From Pseudomonas sp. B21-028 (GTDB lineage Bacteria > Pseudomonadota > Gammaproteobacteria > Pseudomonadales > Pseudomonadaceae), in assembly GCF_024749045.1 (NCBI RefSeq), contig NZ_CP087184.1, positions 496,001 to 560,000 of the forward strand: a stretch of 64,000 bases of DNA. Reading direction: 5' to 3'. Positions 16,928 to 26,877 of this stretch are shown piece after piece. Within the stretch, counting starts at the first letter, position 1. Each line of letters starts with the position of its first letter. The notes under the pieces are model-generated. The model saw nothing but the letters and a program-made list of their open reading frames with translations. It was not told where the DNA came from and did no database searches. The position numbers and the translations under genes are program-made.

Positions 16928-19900
16928 TCAGTCGAGTGTGTCTTGCGGCGGCTCTGGCACCGGTTTGATGCTGGCTACGGTCGAGGGCACGGGCGTAATG
17001 GTTTTCTTGTCGGGCTCGGTGGGCACCAGCTTGTATTCCTGGCCGCTGAGGTTCTTCAGATAGATTTCCATCTGCCGGAAGGAGATGTTGATGTGCTCCT
17101 TCTTGAACTCACGGTTGATGAAACGGTTGATCTCGTCCAGTACCGGGTTGCGGTCGCCGAGATCGCGCACGTGCATGCGCAATTCGTGGTCCAGGGTACT
17201 CTCCCCGAAGTTCAGGAAGTACACGATCGGTTCCGGTTCCTTCAGTACCCGCGGGTTGTCGCGGGCAGCCTTGAGCAGCAATTCCCGGACCCGATCCAGG
17301 TCCGAGCCGTAGTCCACGCCCAGTTTCAGGGTTACCCGGGTGACGGTATCGGTCAACGACCAGTTGATCAGTTGCCCGGTGATGAAGGTCTTGTTCGGGA
17401 CGATGATGTCCTTGCGGTCGAAGTCGGTGATGGTGGTCGCGCGGATGCGGATCTTGCTGACCGTGCCCGACAGGTTGCCGATGGTAATGGTGTCGCCGAT
17501 CCGTACCGGACGCTCGAACAGGATCATGATCCCGGAAATGAAGTTGGCGAAGATCTCCTGCATGCCGAAGCCCAGGCCCACCGATAGCGCGGCCACCAAC
17601 CATTGCAATTTGTCCCAGCTCACCCCCAGGGTCGACAGGGTGGTGACGAAGCCGACGCCGGCGATCACGTAGGACAGCAACGTGGTGGTGGCGTACGCGC
17701 TGCCCTGGGCCAGGTTCAGTTTTGACAGCACGAACACTTCCAGAAGGCCGGGCAGGTTGCGCGCCAGGGCGAAGGTGATGCCGACGATGATCAATGCACC
17801 GAGCAAATCGCCGATGCTGATGGGCACCATGCTCATGTTGACGCCGGTGCCGCTGGTGTATTCGTAGAGGGTGATGTTGTCCAGGTAGGAGAACACGCTG
17901 ATCAGGTCCGACCAGACCCAGTACAGCGCCGCGATGAAACCGCCCAGCAGGGCCAGGCGGATCAGCCGCAGGGACTGCTCGTTGACCTTCTCGATGTCCA
18001 GGGTCGGTTCCTCGACCACTGCTTCGCCATCGCCGGCTTCCTTGGCCGCCTGGCGTTTGGCCAGGGCACGCTGGTACGCCAGGCGCCGGGCCGCTACCGA
18101 CAGGCCGCGGACGAAGGTGGCCTCGATCACCAGCCAGAACATCAACAGGTACAGGGTATTGATCAGCCGGTCGCTGAGCTTCAGCGCGGTGTAGTAGTAG
18201 CCGAAGCACACCGCGACGAACAGCGCGATGGGCAACGCGGTGAAAATCACCCCGACGGCCTTGCGGAACAGGGAGGCATTGCGGTGGGTCGGGCTGCTGA
18301 GCAACAGGCGGCTGAGCAGCCAGGCCATCAGGGCGTAGCAGGTCAATACCACTGGCATGCCCAGCACGTCATCGGCCAGTGTCGAAGGCTGCAACTCGGC
18401 CACAGCCACCACGGCTACCAGCGCCAGCACCACCAGCCCGAGGCGACGGATCCAGCCCTGGAGGAATTCGACCTGCGGTTTCTCCCAGCGGAAATGCAAC
18501 TCGGCCACGCCGCCGGGTGCCAGCACGCGATAGGCGGTATAGAACACCAGCCAGGCCTGGCCGATCTGCAACAAGGCTGCGCCGAGGTTGGCGTTCTGGC
18601 CGCGGGCATCGATCTGCAACGCAAGGCCGCACAGGGCCAGCGCCAGGGCCACTGGCATTGCCAGCAGGATATTGATCAGGATCGCCTGGGGTGTGTGCCA
18701 TTGGCTGTCGCGCTTGAAGTGGCCCACGTCCTGATGAACCTTGTTCAACCGGGCATAGAGATGCTTGCGTCGCCACAGCAGCGCACCGATCACCAAAGCC
18801 AGGGGCAGAAACAGCAGCGGCCGCTGTGTCAGGCCGTCGGCCAGTTCACTGAGGCTCGAGGTCCAGGGCAACGAGTTGACCTGCTTTTCCAGGCGAGCCG
18901 GCACGGCACGCATCCATTCGAAATCCAGCGGTTTGTTGCTGGGAATCCAGAACATCTGTTCTTCGAGTGTCGCCCGCAGGCTTTGCGCGGTGCTGAGCAA
19001 TTGTTTCTGGTTGAGCTGCAGGGTGATGGATTCGTTGAGCACCGCGCTCAATTCGCGGCTCAGGCGTTCCAGCAGGTCGATGCGGGTCAGGGCCAGGTCC
19101 AGCAGAGTCTTGCGCAACTGCGGCGTGACTTGCTCCGACGGCTGGGACGCCAACAGGTTGTCCACGTAGGTGCCCGGATTGTTCAGCAGCTCCCGTTGCT
19201 GGCTGACTTCGAACTGGTACAGACGGATGTCGGCGATCTGGTCGGCGAGGTTCTGGTCCAGCTTCAGACGCGGCAAGGTCTGGCGTTGCTTGTAGAGGAT
19301 CTTGGAGAGCAACAGGCTGCCTTTGAGCACGCTGATCTGCTCATCCAGGGCTGCGTCGGTCTGGGTGACACTGTCCAGCAACTGCTTGGTCCGCAGGTTC
19401 TGCTGGGTCACTTCGTTGAGGCGGTCGGTACTCTTGAGCAGGTAGTCGGAGAGCTTCAGATTGGTCGCGCTTTCGGTTGCCAGCAGACTGCTGCCGCCGG
19501 CCTTCTGGGCTTCGATGGACTGCTGGGTCACCGTCTCCTGGGATTGGGCCAGGCGCTTCTGGTTGATCAGGTTCTGCAGGTCCTGGATTTCCTGCTCCAT
19601 GCGGGAAATTTTTTCCATCAACAGGTCGTGCTGGCCGTTGCCCAGGTCCTGCAACTGGCTGTTGCCGGCCAGTTCCTGGCGACGCAACGGGATCAGCGCG
19701 TTGAGGGCCGCCAGTTCGGCGTTGAGCTGGTCGCGTTGTTCGGCGCTCAGGGGCTTGCCGGCGTCCCGGCCGGCCTTGAGGATGCTATTGATCTGCTGGA
19801 TGCGGGTCTGGCTGCTGGCGATTTCGGCCTGGGCGCGCTCGGGGCGGGTCTGGGCGGTGATGATCAGGCTGTTGGCGTCGGCGAGGGCCTTTTGCAGGTC

Positions 19901-20290
19901 GCTCTGCTGAGTGGAGCGCTCCGTCAGCATTTGCTCGAGCTGGGGAATCGGCAGGTTGGCGTAGCGCTGCGCCACGGGTACCACCGCAGTGTTCTTGAGC
20001 CGCGCCAGTTCGCGCTGGTTTTCGATGTCCTGCTTTGGTGCGCTGGCCAACTGTTGCTTGAGGGCGAGCAGCTTGCGCTCATAGTCAGCCTTGCTGGCGA
20101 GCTGGGCCAGGGTGTCCTGCAATACGGCTTGCAAGGCTTTCAGGTCGGCTTCCGGCAGTTTGCGGTCGGCGATCTTGTCCAGGCTGGCCTGCACCGAGTC
20201 GCTCGTGGGCGGTTCAGCAGCTTGCAGCGTACAGACGGAAAGACTCAGCCCCAGCAGGGCGATGGCGAAGAAAGAGCGCAGGGTAGGCAT
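16928..20290 (-). CDS. mscK: Mechanosensitive channel MscK (KefA)
   Basis: A 1120-residue inner-membrane channel, the same length as E. coli MscK. It has a signal peptide (about residues 1-24), a long coiled-coil periplasmic domain (about 25-470) rich in Gln, Ala and Leu, then a bundle of membrane helices. The C-terminal MscS core has the pore helix region VAALSVGLGFGMQEIFANFISG and the beta-domain stretch RPVRIGDTITIGNLSGTVSKI. It releases solutes on hypo-osmotic shock and in E. coli is potassium-dependent. It lies between nhaP2 and selO with 36-bp gaps on both sides, suggesting one transcript for ion homeostasis plus selO. Confidence 0.93.
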   Translation of the reverse strand: MPTLRSFFAIALLGLSLSVCTLQAAEPPTSDSVQASLDKIADRKLPEADLKALQAVLQDTLAQLASKADYERKLLALKQQLASAPKQDIENQRELARLKNTAVVPVAQRYANLPIPQLEQMLTERSTQQSDLQKALADANSLIITAQTRPERAQAEIASSQTRIQQINSILKAGRDAGKPLSAEQRDQLNAELAALNALIPLRRQELAGNSQLQDLGNGQHDLLMEKISRMEQEIQDLQNLINQKRLAQSQETVTQQSIEAQKAGGSSLLATESATNLKLSDYLLKSTDRLNEVTQQNLRTKQLLDSVTQTDAALDEQISVLKGSLLLSKILYKQRQTLPRLKLDQNLADQIADIRLYQFEVSQQRELLNNPGTYVDNLLASQPSEQVTPQLRKTLLDLALTRIDLLERLSRELSAVLNESITLQLNQKQLLSTAQSLRATLEEQMFWIPSNKPLDFEWMRAVPARLEKQVNSLPWTSSLSELADGLTQRPLLFLPLALVIGALLWRRKHLYARLNKVHQDVGHFKRDSQWHTPQAILINILLAMPVALALALCGLALQIDARGQNANLGAALLQIGQAWLVFYTAYRVLAPGGVAELHFRWEKPQVEFLQGWIRRLGLVVLALVAVVAVAELQPSTLADDVLGMPVVLTCYALMAWLLSRLLLSSPTHRNASLFRKAVGVIFTALPIALFVAVCFGYYYTALKLSDRLINTLYLLMFWLVIEATFVRGLSVAARRLAYQRALAKRQAAKEAGDGEAVVEEPTLDIEKVNEQSLRLIRLALLGGFIAALYWVWSDLISVFSYLDNITLYEYTSGTGVNMSMVPISIGDLLGALIIVGITFALARNLPGLLEVFVLSKLNLAQGSAYATTTLLSYVIAGVGFVTTLSTLGVSWDKLQWLVAALSVGLGFGMQEIFANFISGIMILFERPVRIGDTITIGNLSGTVSKIRIRATTITDFDRKDIIVPNKTFITGQLINWSLTDTVTRVTLKLGVDYGSDLDRVRELLLKAARDNPRVLKEPEPIVYFLNFGESTLDHELRMHVRDLGDRNPVLDEINRFINREFKKEHINISFRQMEIYLKNLSGQEYKLVPTEPDKKTITPVPSTVASIKPVPEPPQDTLD

Positions 20291-20326
20291 AGAGACCGGA
20301 CGAGCAAATTAAAGAATGGGAGCAGT

Positions 20327-22069
20327 TTAGAGGAACAAGCCGGGACCCGGGCGACTTCCTTCGGGGAATCTGACGCCCACTTTGCCGATCTTGTTCCCGT
20401 CCATGACCGCGACGGTCCACAAGGTGTTGTTCCACTCCACCTGGTCGCCGACCACCGGCGCGCCACCGACTTTCTGGGCAATGAAGCGGCCCAGGGACAT
20501 GTCCGGATCGATGCCGTCCAGCTTCAGGCCGTACAGGGCTGCAACCGCGGCCAGCTGGGCGTCTCCTTCGAGTACGAAGTCGCCGAAGAAGCGCAGGTCC
20601 AGGCCCCTTTGCGGCGCCTGGCTGAACAGTTTTCCAAGGGCCGGCAGGTCATGTTCATGGCCGATCACGCAGAGCAGATCATCGGTTTCCAGCACCGTAC
20701 TACCCGACGGATGGAGCAGTTGTTGGCCACGAAACAGCGCCGCGATACGTGTGCCATCGGGCATTTTCAGGTCTCGCAGGGGCGAGCCGATGCACCACTT
20801 TTCCGCGCCAAGGCGATAAATGAACAACTCCCACTCGCTGGTGACATGAACCTCCAGCGCTGCCCGGGAAATCGGCAAGGGTTGCGGCGGGACTGTGACG
20901 TGCAGCAACTTGGCAACCCAGGGCAGGCTCGTGCCCTGGACCAGCAACGACACCAGCACGATAAAGAACGCCAGGTTGAAATAGAGCTGGGCGTGGGGCA
21001 GGCCGGCCATCAGCGGGAACACCGCCAGGATGATCGGCACCGCGCCACGCAGACCGACCCAGGAGATGAAGGCTTTCTCGCGACCATGGAAGGCCTTGAA
21101 GGGCAGCAGGCCAACGATGACCGACAGCGGCCGTGCGAACAGGATCATCCACAGCGCCAGGCCCAGGGCCGGCAGGGCGATCGGCAACAGGTCATGGGGC
21201 GTCACCAGCAGACCCAGCACCAGGAACATGCCGATCTGCGCCAGCCAGGCCATGCCGTCGAGCATGTGCAGGATGCCGTGGCGGCTGCGCACCGGGCGAT
21301 TGCCGATGACCAGGCCGCACAGGTACACCGCCAGGAAACCGCTGCCGTGCAGGGCGTTGGTCAGGGCGAACACGGCCAGGCCGCCGCTGATGACGAGAAT
21401 CGGGTAGAGGCCGTTGGCCAGGTTGATCCGGTTGACCAGTTGCAACATCAGCCAGCCGCCGCCCAGGCCGAGCACCGCACCGATGCCGAACTCACGCACC
21501 AGATGCCCAACCAGGTTCCATTCCAGGTCGGTCTGGCCGCTGGCGAGCATGCCGATCAGAGTCACGGTCAGGAACACCGCCATGGGGTCGTTGCTGCCGG
21601 ATTCGATCTCGAGGCTGGCGCTGACCCGCTCGTTCAGGCCCTTGCCGCCCAGTAGCGAAAACACCGCCGCGGCATCGGTCGAGCCGACAATGGCGCCGAT
21701 CAGCAGGCCCTGGATCAGGTTCAGGTTGAACAGCCACGCCGCCGCCAGGCCGGTCAATCCGGTGGTGATCAACACCCCGACCGTCGCCAGCGACAGCGCC
21801 GGCCACAAGGCCACACGGAAACTAGAGACCCGCGTGCGCAAGCCACCGTCCAGCAGAATGACGGCCAGCGCGAGGTTACCGACCAGATAGGCCGTGGCGT
21901 AGTTGTCGAAAAGAATACCGGCCCCATCGACGCCGGCGACCATGCCCACGGCGAGGATGATCACCAGGATCGGAATGCCCAGGCGGGACGAAAGAGAACT
22001 GACCAGGATGCTCGCACCTACCAGCAACGCGCCGATCAAGAACAGGCTGTTGATGGTCGTCGCAGTCAA
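20327..22069 (-). CDS. nhaP2: K+/H+ antiporter NhaP2 (CvrA)
   Basis: A 580-residue antiporter. About 13 membrane segments of the CPA1 Na+/H+ exchanger fold come first, including [15 protein letters not shown] with the conserved Asn-Asp pair. A TrkA_C-type regulatory domain (around [20 protein letters not shown]) and a C-terminal CorC/HlyC-like segment follow. A TTG start at 22069 is proposed: the translation then begins (M)[17 protein letters not shown], matching the family start, and GGAG lies 8 bp upstream. The longer frame would add an unusual leader. It ejects K+ in exchange for H+. Confidence 0.9.
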   Translation of the reverse strand: MTATTINSLFLIGALLVGASILVSSLSSRLGIPILVIILAVGMVAGVDGAGILFDNYATAYLVGNLALAVILLDGGLRTRVSSFRVALWPALSLATVGVLITTGLTGLAAAWLFNLNLIQGLLIGAIVGSTDAAAVFSLLGGKGLNERVSASLEIESGSNDPMAVFLTVTLIGMLASGQTDLEWNLVGHLVREFGIGAVLGLGGGWLMLQLVNRINLANGLYPILVISGGLAVFALTNALHGSGFLAVYLCGLVIGNRPVRSRHGILHMLDGMAWLAQIGMFLVLGLLVTPHDLLPIALPALGLALWMILFARPLSVIVGLLPFKAFHGREKAFISWVGLRGAVPIILAVFPLMAGLPHAQLYFNLAFFIVLVSLLVQGTSLPWVAKLLHVTVPPQPLPISRAALEVHVTSEWELFIYRLGAEKWCIGSPLRDLKMPDGTRIAALFRGQQLLHPSGSTVLETDDLLCVIGHEHDLPALGKLFSQAPQRGLDLRFFGDFVLEGDAQLAAVAALYGLKLDGIDPDMSLGRFIAQKVGGAPVVGDQVEWNNTLWTVAVMDGNKIGKVGVRFPEGSRPGPGLFL

Positions 22070-22205
22070 AGGCAGTACTCCGGGAAAACTGAAAGACGGG
22101 CACAAACTGACCATGCAGCCTGCGTGCCAGCGATTCTAACCTGTTGAAATGTGATGCTGTCAAAAAAGGTTTGGCTTGCCTTCAGGGGGCGGAGATTTTT
22201 CGCTG

Positions 22206-22293
22206 CTGTGGGAGCAAGGCTTGCCCGCGATGAGGCCGAAGCTGGGCCCAGGAAGCGTGGTGCCTTCATCGCGGGCAAGCCTTGCTCCCACAG
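22206..22293. repeat. REPIN, variant with GCAAGGCTTGCCCGCGATGA
   Basis: The 28-bp arm CTGTGGGAGCAAGGCTTGCC... at 22206-22233 is exactly reverse-complemented at 22266-22293. It is a sequence variant of the main REP family of the window. It lies between nhaP2 and the chemoreceptor gene, both minus-strand; downstream of the latter it may end its transcript. Confidence 0.9.
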
Positions 22294-22322
22294 AAGAGAG
22301 CAAAGCCCGCAACGCGAACAGG

Positions 22323-23948
22323 TCAGAGGCTGAACCGCCCCACCATGCTATTCAAGTCCACCGCCAGGCGCGACAGTTCGGCACTGGCGGCGCTGGTCTG
22401 GCTGGCGCCGGTGGCCGATTGCACCGACAGGTCGCGGATGTTCACCAGGTTGCGGTCCACTTCACGGGCCACCTGGGCCTGTTCTTCGGCGGCGCTGGCG
22501 ATCACCAGGTTGCGTTCGTTGATTTCGACGATGGCGGTGTTGATGGTGTCCAGGGACAGGCCGGCGCCGCGGGCGATGTTCAGCGTCGACTCGGCGCGTT
22601 CGGTGCTGTTGCGCATCGAGTCCACGGCCTGTTCGGTGCCGCTCTGGATGCTGCCGATCATGCGTTCGATCTCGCTGGTCGACTGCTGGGTGCGATGGGC
22701 CAGGGCCCGCACTTCGTCCGCTACCACGGCAAAGCCGCGACCGGCTTCACCGGCACGGGCGGCTTCGATGGCGGCGTTCAGGGCCAGCAGGTTGGTCTGG
22801 TCCGCCAGGCCGCGGATCACGTCCAGCACCTTGCCGATGTCGCGGGATTCATCCGCCAGGTTGCCGATCAGCGTGGCGGTGCCTTGCACATCGGCGCTCA
22901 TGCGTTCGATGGCGCTGACGGTTTCCTGCACCAGGTCCCGACCGTCGCCGGCGGAGGAGGTAGCGTTCTTCGACGCTTCGGAGGTGCTGACCGCATTGCG
23001 CGCCACTTCTTCCACGGCGCTGGTCATTTCGTTGACTGCGGTGGCAGCTTGTTCGATTTCGTTGTTCTGCCGGGTCAGGCCACGGGCGCTTTCGTCGGTG
23101 ACGCTGTTGAGCTCTTCGGCGGCGGATGCCAGTTGCGTGGCCGAGCCGGAGATCCGCTGCAGGGTGTCGCGCAGCTTTTCCTGCATGGTCGACATCGCCC
23201 GCAGCAGGCGACCGGCTTCGTCATTGCCATCCACGGTGATTGGTAAGGTCAGGTTGCCCTTGGCAATTTCTTCGGCGGCGTCCAGGGCGCTGCCAATCGG
23301 GCGGGTGATGCTGTGGGTCAGCAGCCAGGCGAACAGCAAGGTCAGGCCGGTGGCGATGACCAGCAGAGCAACGACCCAATTGAAAGCCGTCGAGTACTGT
23401 TGCTTCGTTATTTGGTTGAGCGCCTCGGCTTGCTGATTGTTGATCTCCTTCAACCGGTTGATGACGACATTGATGGCGTCTGAATTACTCAGCAGCTCAG
23501 TGTTGAGCAGTGTGCGCAACTCATCGATCTGATTGTTGCGTGACAGCGTCTTCATCTGCTCTTCGAGCTGACGATACTGACCCAGCAGCTGTACGTATTG
23601 ATCATAAGCGGCCCGCTCTTCAGGAGCGCTGATGAGTTTTTCATAGGCGGTCTGGGCCACGCGGATCTGCTGGTTGCGTTGTTCGAACAGCTCAAAGGTT
23701 TTCTGTTGGATATCCGGCTCGCGGTTGACCAGCAAGCGATAGGACAATACGCGCAGGCGCAGGGTGAGCTGGGTGAATTCGTCCAGGGCCTGGATACTGG
23801 GTACGCTGTTCTCGACGATATTCTCCCCGGAACTGCGGATTTTGCTCATCTGGGTCAGGGCGAACACCCCAAGCGCCAGCATCAGGGCGCCGATCAGGGC
23901 AAAGCCCAGGAACGCCCGCGGCGCGATATTCATATTACGTAGGGACAT
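22323..23948 (-). CDS. Methyl-accepting chemotaxis protein with four-helix-bundle sensor
   Basis: A 541-residue chemoreceptor. TM1 is at about residues 10-31, a periplasmic four-helix-bundle-type sensor spans about 32-190, and TM2 is at about 191-210. A HAMP domain follows ([21 protein letters not shown]). The long cytoplasmic signalling hairpin has the universal tip [19 protein letters not shown] and the following [15 protein letters not shown]. It controls CheA activity; the ligand cannot be read from the sequence. A sigma-28-type promoter lies 54-80 bp upstream. Confidence 0.93.
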   Translation of the reverse strand: MSLRNMNIAPRAFLGFALIGALMLALGVFALTQMSKIRSSGENIVENSVPSIQALDEFTQLTLRLRVLSYRLLVNREPDIQQKTFELFEQRNQQIRVAQTAYEKLISAPEERAAYDQYVQLLGQYRQLEEQMKTLSRNNQIDELRTLLNTELLSNSDAINVVINRLKEINNQQAEALNQITKQQYSTAFNWVVALLVIATGLTLLFAWLLTHSITRPIGSALDAAEEIAKGNLTLPITVDGNDEAGRLLRAMSTMQEKLRDTLQRISGSATQLASAAEELNSVTDESARGLTRQNNEIEQAATAVNEMTSAVEEVARNAVSTSEASKNATSSAGDGRDLVQETVSAIERMSADVQGTATLIGNLADESRDIGKVLDVIRGLADQTNLLALNAAIEAARAGEAGRGFAVVADEVRALAHRTQQSTSEIERMIGSIQSGTEQAVDSMRNSTERAESTLNIARGAGLSLDTINTAIVEINERNLVIASAAEEQAQVAREVDRNLVNIRDLSVQSATGASQTSAASAELSRLAVDLNSMVGRFSL

Positions 23949-24001
23949 GGAGGGTACCGGGAAGAGGCGCGTCCGTGCGGGCTGTGGCTGGTGTCACTGA
24001 C

Positions 24002-24028
24002 TTATCGGTCATGGGATTGAAGTCTTGA
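24002..24028 (-). promoter_or_regulatory. Candidate sigma-28 (FliA) promoter of the chemoreceptor gene
   Basis: On the minus strand TCAAG (24028-24024), 14 bp, then ACCGATAA (24009-24002) closely matches TAAAG-N14-GCCGATAA with the correct spacing. FliA drives many chemoreceptor genes, which fits the gene it precedes. Confidence 0.65.
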
Positions 24029-24205
24029 GGCAGCTGCGTGCTTTTGTCGCACAGCCACATCGTCGGTGCGACGAAGGGCAGGAACCAGATTCCCCATTCG
24101 CAGTCTCTACAGCTCGCCAGCGAAGCATCGTCGCCCTGCAAGCCATGGCATCGGCGATGACTTTTCTTTATCGTACGCGCCCCTTGAAAAAGCCTGGAAA
24201 TCAAT

Positions 24206-24436
24206 ATGTTGGAAACATCCCTCAGCCAGCTGGAACAACTGGTCAATGACCTGGTGCAACAGAATCGTCACCTCACCGGCCTGAACGAAACCCTGAGCGC
24301 GGAACTTGCCAGGGCCAAGGATGAAAACGAAAGCCTGCAACTGAGCCTGATGGAACAGGAAGAACTCCACGGCACTACCGCCGCCCGTATCCAGGCATTG
24401 ATCGAGCGGGCCAGCACCGGTCCTGTCAGCGCATGA
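24206..24436 (+). CDS. TIGR02449-family small coiled-coil protein, upstream partner of zapA
   Basis: A 76-residue, almost wholly helical protein: LEQLVNDLVQQNRHLTGLN, then ELARAKDENESLQLSL, with heptad-like Leu spacing. It resembles ZapB in size and coiled-coil character. In Pseudomonas this family is encoded immediately before zapA, as here, where the stop overlaps the zapA start by 4 bp. A role in division-ring organisation is inferred from that neighbourhood. Confidence 0.85.
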   Translation: MLETSLSQLEQLVNDLVQQNRHLTGLNETLSAELARAKDENESLQLSLMEQEELHGTTAARIQALIERASTGPVSA

Positions 24437-24735
24437 AGCACGGCGCCGATGGGGTGACGGTCGTCTCGATCCTGGGAGAAGACTATTCGATCAAGGCGCC
24501 GGCCGGGCAGGAACAGGCCTTGCTGGACGCCGCTGCAATGCTCAAGGCCGCCCTGGCCGATACCAAGAGAAAATACCCGACGCTGATCGGCGACCGTCTG
24601 TTGGTGTTGGCGGCCATGAACCTGTGTTCGCAACAGATGGAAATGCAGAAGCAGCACCAGGCCGAACTCGACCGTTATCAAGAGCAGGTCAACGCCACGG
24701 TCGATGTGATTTCCAAGACTATCCAGCAAGCCTGA
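24433..24735 (+). CDS. zapA: Cell division protein ZapA
   Basis: A 100-residue ZapA homologue. The N-terminal part, VTVVSILGEDYSIKAPAGQEQ, is the globular FtsZ-binding domain; the C-terminal part (QQMEMQKQHQAELDRYQEQV) is the dimerising coiled coil. ZapA cross-links FtsZ filaments at midcell. In gamma-proteobacteria the 6S RNA gene and a 5-formyl-THF cyclo-ligase gene normally follow; here a chemoreceptor follows after 102 bp instead. Confidence 0.9.
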   Translation: MKHGADGVTVVSILGEDYSIKAPAGQEQALLDAAAMLKAALADTKRKYPTLIGDRLLVLAAMNLCSQQMEMQKQHQAELDRYQEQVNATVDVISKTIQQA

Positions 24736-24762
24736 AAATAATGTGAGTACACCCAGGAAATA

Positions 24763-24788
24763 GATTGTCGATAAGGTTGTATACAATC
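24763..24788. promoter_or_regulatory. Palindromic operator candidate upstream of the second chemoreceptor
   Basis: TTGTATACAA at 24777-24786 is a perfect 10-bp palindrome, the kind bound by GntR-family regulators. It is nested at the end of a wider GATTGT (24763-24768)...ACAATC (24783-24788) pair. It directly abuts the sigma-54-like element downstream, so a bound protein would touch RNA polymerase. Confidence 0.4.
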
Positions 24789-24802
24789 GGCACGGCTGTT
24801 GC
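24789..24802 (+). promoter_or_regulatory. Candidate sigma-54 (RpoN) promoter of the second chemoreceptor
   Basis: CGGCACGGCTGTTGCA has the invariant GG (24789-24790) and GC (24801-24802) exactly 10 bp apart, and matches TGGCACG-N4-TTGCA at all but one position. Transcription would start near 24813, giving a leader of about 25 bases before ATG 24838. Confidence 0.65.
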
Positions 24803-24837
24803 AGCGATTTCAGCATCTTATTCCCTGGGGGTGCTTC

Positions 24838-26775
24838 ATGTGGTTCTGGCGACGCAGTATTCAGTGGCAGTTGATTCTGGGCATGGGCACCGCCCTGCTG
24901 GTGAGCATTCTCATCGTGGTTGGCGTTTATACCCTCGTGGTCAATCGCCTTGCCCAGCAGTACCTCGTGGAGCAGGCATTGCCGTCGAGCATCGAAGCGA
25001 CGCGCAATGATATCGAGCGAATTCTGGTCCAGCCGCTGACGGCCGCCAAGGACATCGCCAGCAACAGCATGGTGAAAGAGTGGCTGGCCGGGGGGGAAGA
25101 CAGCGCAGCTACAGCCGGTTTCGTGCGTTATCTGGAAGGTATCCGCGCTGGGCATAACGCCTTTACCGCGTTGATCGTGGGCGCCGATTCCGGTCGCTAC
25201 TACACGGAAAAAGGCCTGGACCGGACCCTTGCCCGAAGCAACCCTTCCGATGGGTGGTTCTACTCCTTCCTGGATGGCAACCAGCCGCGCACCCTCAATA
25301 TCGACAGTGACACCTCCACGGGTGAGTTGACGTTGTTTATCGACCTCAAGGTCGAACAGGCTGGCAAGGTTGTCGGCATTGCCGGGCTTGGTCTGCGGCT
25401 CAAGGAGTTGTCGCAACTGATCGAGAACTTCAGCTTTGGCGAGCGCGGCAAAGTCTATCTGGTGCGGTCTGACGGGCTGATCCAGGTTCATCCCGAAGCC
25501 CGGTTCAGTGGCAAGCGTCAATTGTCCGAACAGATCGGCGCTCCCGCCGCCCAGGCAGTCATGGGACAGAAAGACCTTTCCAGCAGCGCGTTCGTGCGCG
25601 ACGGCGAAGAGTTCCTCGCCCTGAGCCTGCCGCTGCGTGACCTGGGCTGGACCCTGGTGGCCGAAGTGCCCCAGTCGCAGATCTATGCCGAGGCCCGTCG
25701 TGCCATGTGGATGAGCTGTTTTATCGGCCTCGGTGTGGCGTTCATATGCCTGCTTCTGGTGGTGCTGCTGGCTCGCGGATTGATCCGTCCGATTCGCCAG
25801 GTAACAGCGGCGCTGGTTGCTATCGGTAGCGGTGGTGGAGATTTGACCCACCGGTTAGATTCCAGTCGTGCCGATGAGCTGGGTGATCTGGCGCGGGGTT
25901 TCAATCGCTTCCTGGAAAGCCAACGGGGCATGATCGGCGAAGTACTCGCCACCAGCGAACGCCTGCGCACCGCAGTCGGCCAAGTAGCCCTCGTAGTGGA
26001 CAACACGGCCCAGCGCTCCGGTCGGCAGCAGGAGATGACGGACATGGTTGCCACCGCCGTCCACGAAATGGGCCTCACGGTGCAGGAAATCGCCCAAAAT
26101 GCGGGCAACGCCGCTGTAGCGTCTCAAACCGCCCGGGATGAAGCGTTGCAGGCCCGGGAGGTGGTGGGTGGTTCGATCCGGCATATTGAAAGCATGTCCG
26201 ATGAGATCGGCGTTGCGGCGGCGGCCGTGGGTCAGCTGGCGGATCAGGTAGCGTCCATCGATCAGGTGCTGGCGGTGATCCGTGGTATTTCGGAGCAGAC
26301 CAACCTGCTGGCGCTGAACGCCGCCATCGAAGCCGCCCGCGCCGGCGACATGGGGCGTGGTTTTGCTGTCGTGGCCGATGAAGTCCGCACCCTGGCGCGA
26401 CGGACCCAGGCATCCACCGATGAAATCCAGCAGATCATTGGCAGCCTCAAGCAAGGGGCGGAAAATGCGGTGTCGTCCATGCACACCGGGCAAGCGGCTA
26501 CGGGAACTGGGGTGGAGTCGAGCCAGCGCACTGGTGTTTCGTTGACGGCGATCACAGGGCAGGTCGAGCGCATCAGCGACATGAATCATCAGGTGGCGAC
26601 GGCTACCGAGGAGCAGTCGGCGGTAACTGAGGAGATCAACCGCAATGTACAGGGGATTTCTGACTTGGCGCGGGCTACGGCTGGGGAGGTCAGGGCTTGT
26701 CGCGACGACTGCCAGACCTTGCAGCGCCTGGCGGATGATTTGGCTCGACAGATGGGAAGCTTCAAGTTGAGTTGA
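24838..26775 (+). CDS. Methyl-accepting chemotaxis protein with double Cache sensor
   Basis: A 645-residue chemoreceptor. TM1 is near residues 10-32, and a periplasmic region of about 260 residues follows with the dCache-like stretch [17 protein letters not shown] and later [20 protein letters not shown]2 is near 290-312, a HAMP domain spans about 313-365, and the signalling tip is [19 protein letters not shown]. The sensor type binds small molecules such as amino acids, amines or organic acids; no ligand is assigned. ATG 24838 is preferred to an upstream TTG because [11 protein letters not shown] gives a normal chemoreceptor N-terminus and GGGGG lies upstream. Confidence 0.92.
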   Translation: MWFWRRSIQWQLILGMGTALLVSILIVVGVYTLVVNRLAQQYLVEQALPSSIEATRNDIERILVQPLTAAKDIASNSMVKEWLAGGEDSAATAGFVRYLEGIRAGHNAFTALIVGADSGRYYTEKGLDRTLARSNPSDGWFYSFLDGNQPRTLNIDSDTSTGELTLFIDLKVEQAGKVVGIAGLGLRLKELSQLIENFSFGERGKVYLVRSDGLIQVHPEARFSGKRQLSEQIGAPAAQAVMGQKDLSSSAFVRDGEEFLALSLPLRDLGWTLVAEVPQSQIYAEARRAMWMSCFIGLGVAFICLLLVVLLARGLIRPIRQVTAALVAIGSGGGDLTHRLDSSRADELGDLARGFNRFLESQRGMIGEVLATSERLRTAVGQVALVVDNTAQRSGRQQEMTDMVATAVHEMGLTVQEIAQNAGNAAVASQTARDEALQAREVVGGSIRHIESMSDEIGVAAAAVGQLADQVASIDQVLAVIRGISEQTNLLALNAAIEAARAGDMGRGFAVVADEVRTLARRTQASTDEIQQIIGSLKQGAENAVSSMHTGQAATGTGVESSQRTGVSLTAITGQVERISDMNHQVATATEEQSAVTEEINRNVQGISDLARATAGEVRACRDDCQTLQRLADDLARQMGSFKLS

Positions 26776-26795
26776 GAGGGGGTTCCGGTTCCCTT

Positions 26796-26820
26796 TGTGG
26801 GAGCGGGCTTACTCGCGAAG
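26796..26820. repeat. Single REP copy
   Basis: TGTGGGAGCGGGCTTACTCG..., a solitary REP without an inverted partner, just after the chemoreceptor stop. Confidence 0.75.
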
Positions 26821-26832
26821 GCGGCCGATATA

Positions 26833-26862
26833 TTTCTCCCCCGGGTATAGCCGGGGGAGAAA
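26833..26862. terminator. Convergent-gene hairpin with perfect 12-bp stem
   Basis: TTTCTCCCCCGG (26833-26844), a 6-base loop, and CCGGGGGAGAAA (26851-26862) pair perfectly. It lies between the stops of the chemoreceptor and the acyl-CoA dehydrogenase, so it can serve both. It lacks a classic T-run on either side, so termination efficiency is uncertain. Confidence 0.6.
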
Positions 26863-26877
26863 TAGTCTGGCTCCAGC

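Noticed and set aside
18284..21655. Very long plus-strand frame (1123 codons) across mscK and nhaP2
   Set aside because: GC-rich codon bias leaves the antisense frame open; the product is His/Gln/Gly-rich with no recognisable domain, and both minus-strand genes are well supported.
23935..24246. Minus-strand 103-codon frame between the chemoreceptor and the zapA module
   Set aside because: No ribosome site or domain, it overlaps the sigma-28 promoter and the start of the coiled-coil gene, and its composition is irregular.
24800..24850. TTCCCTGGGGGTG resembling part of 6S RNA
   Set aside because: The likeness is a dozen bases; the paired closing stem and remaining length are missing, and the stretch is the ribosome site of the chemoreceptor gene.
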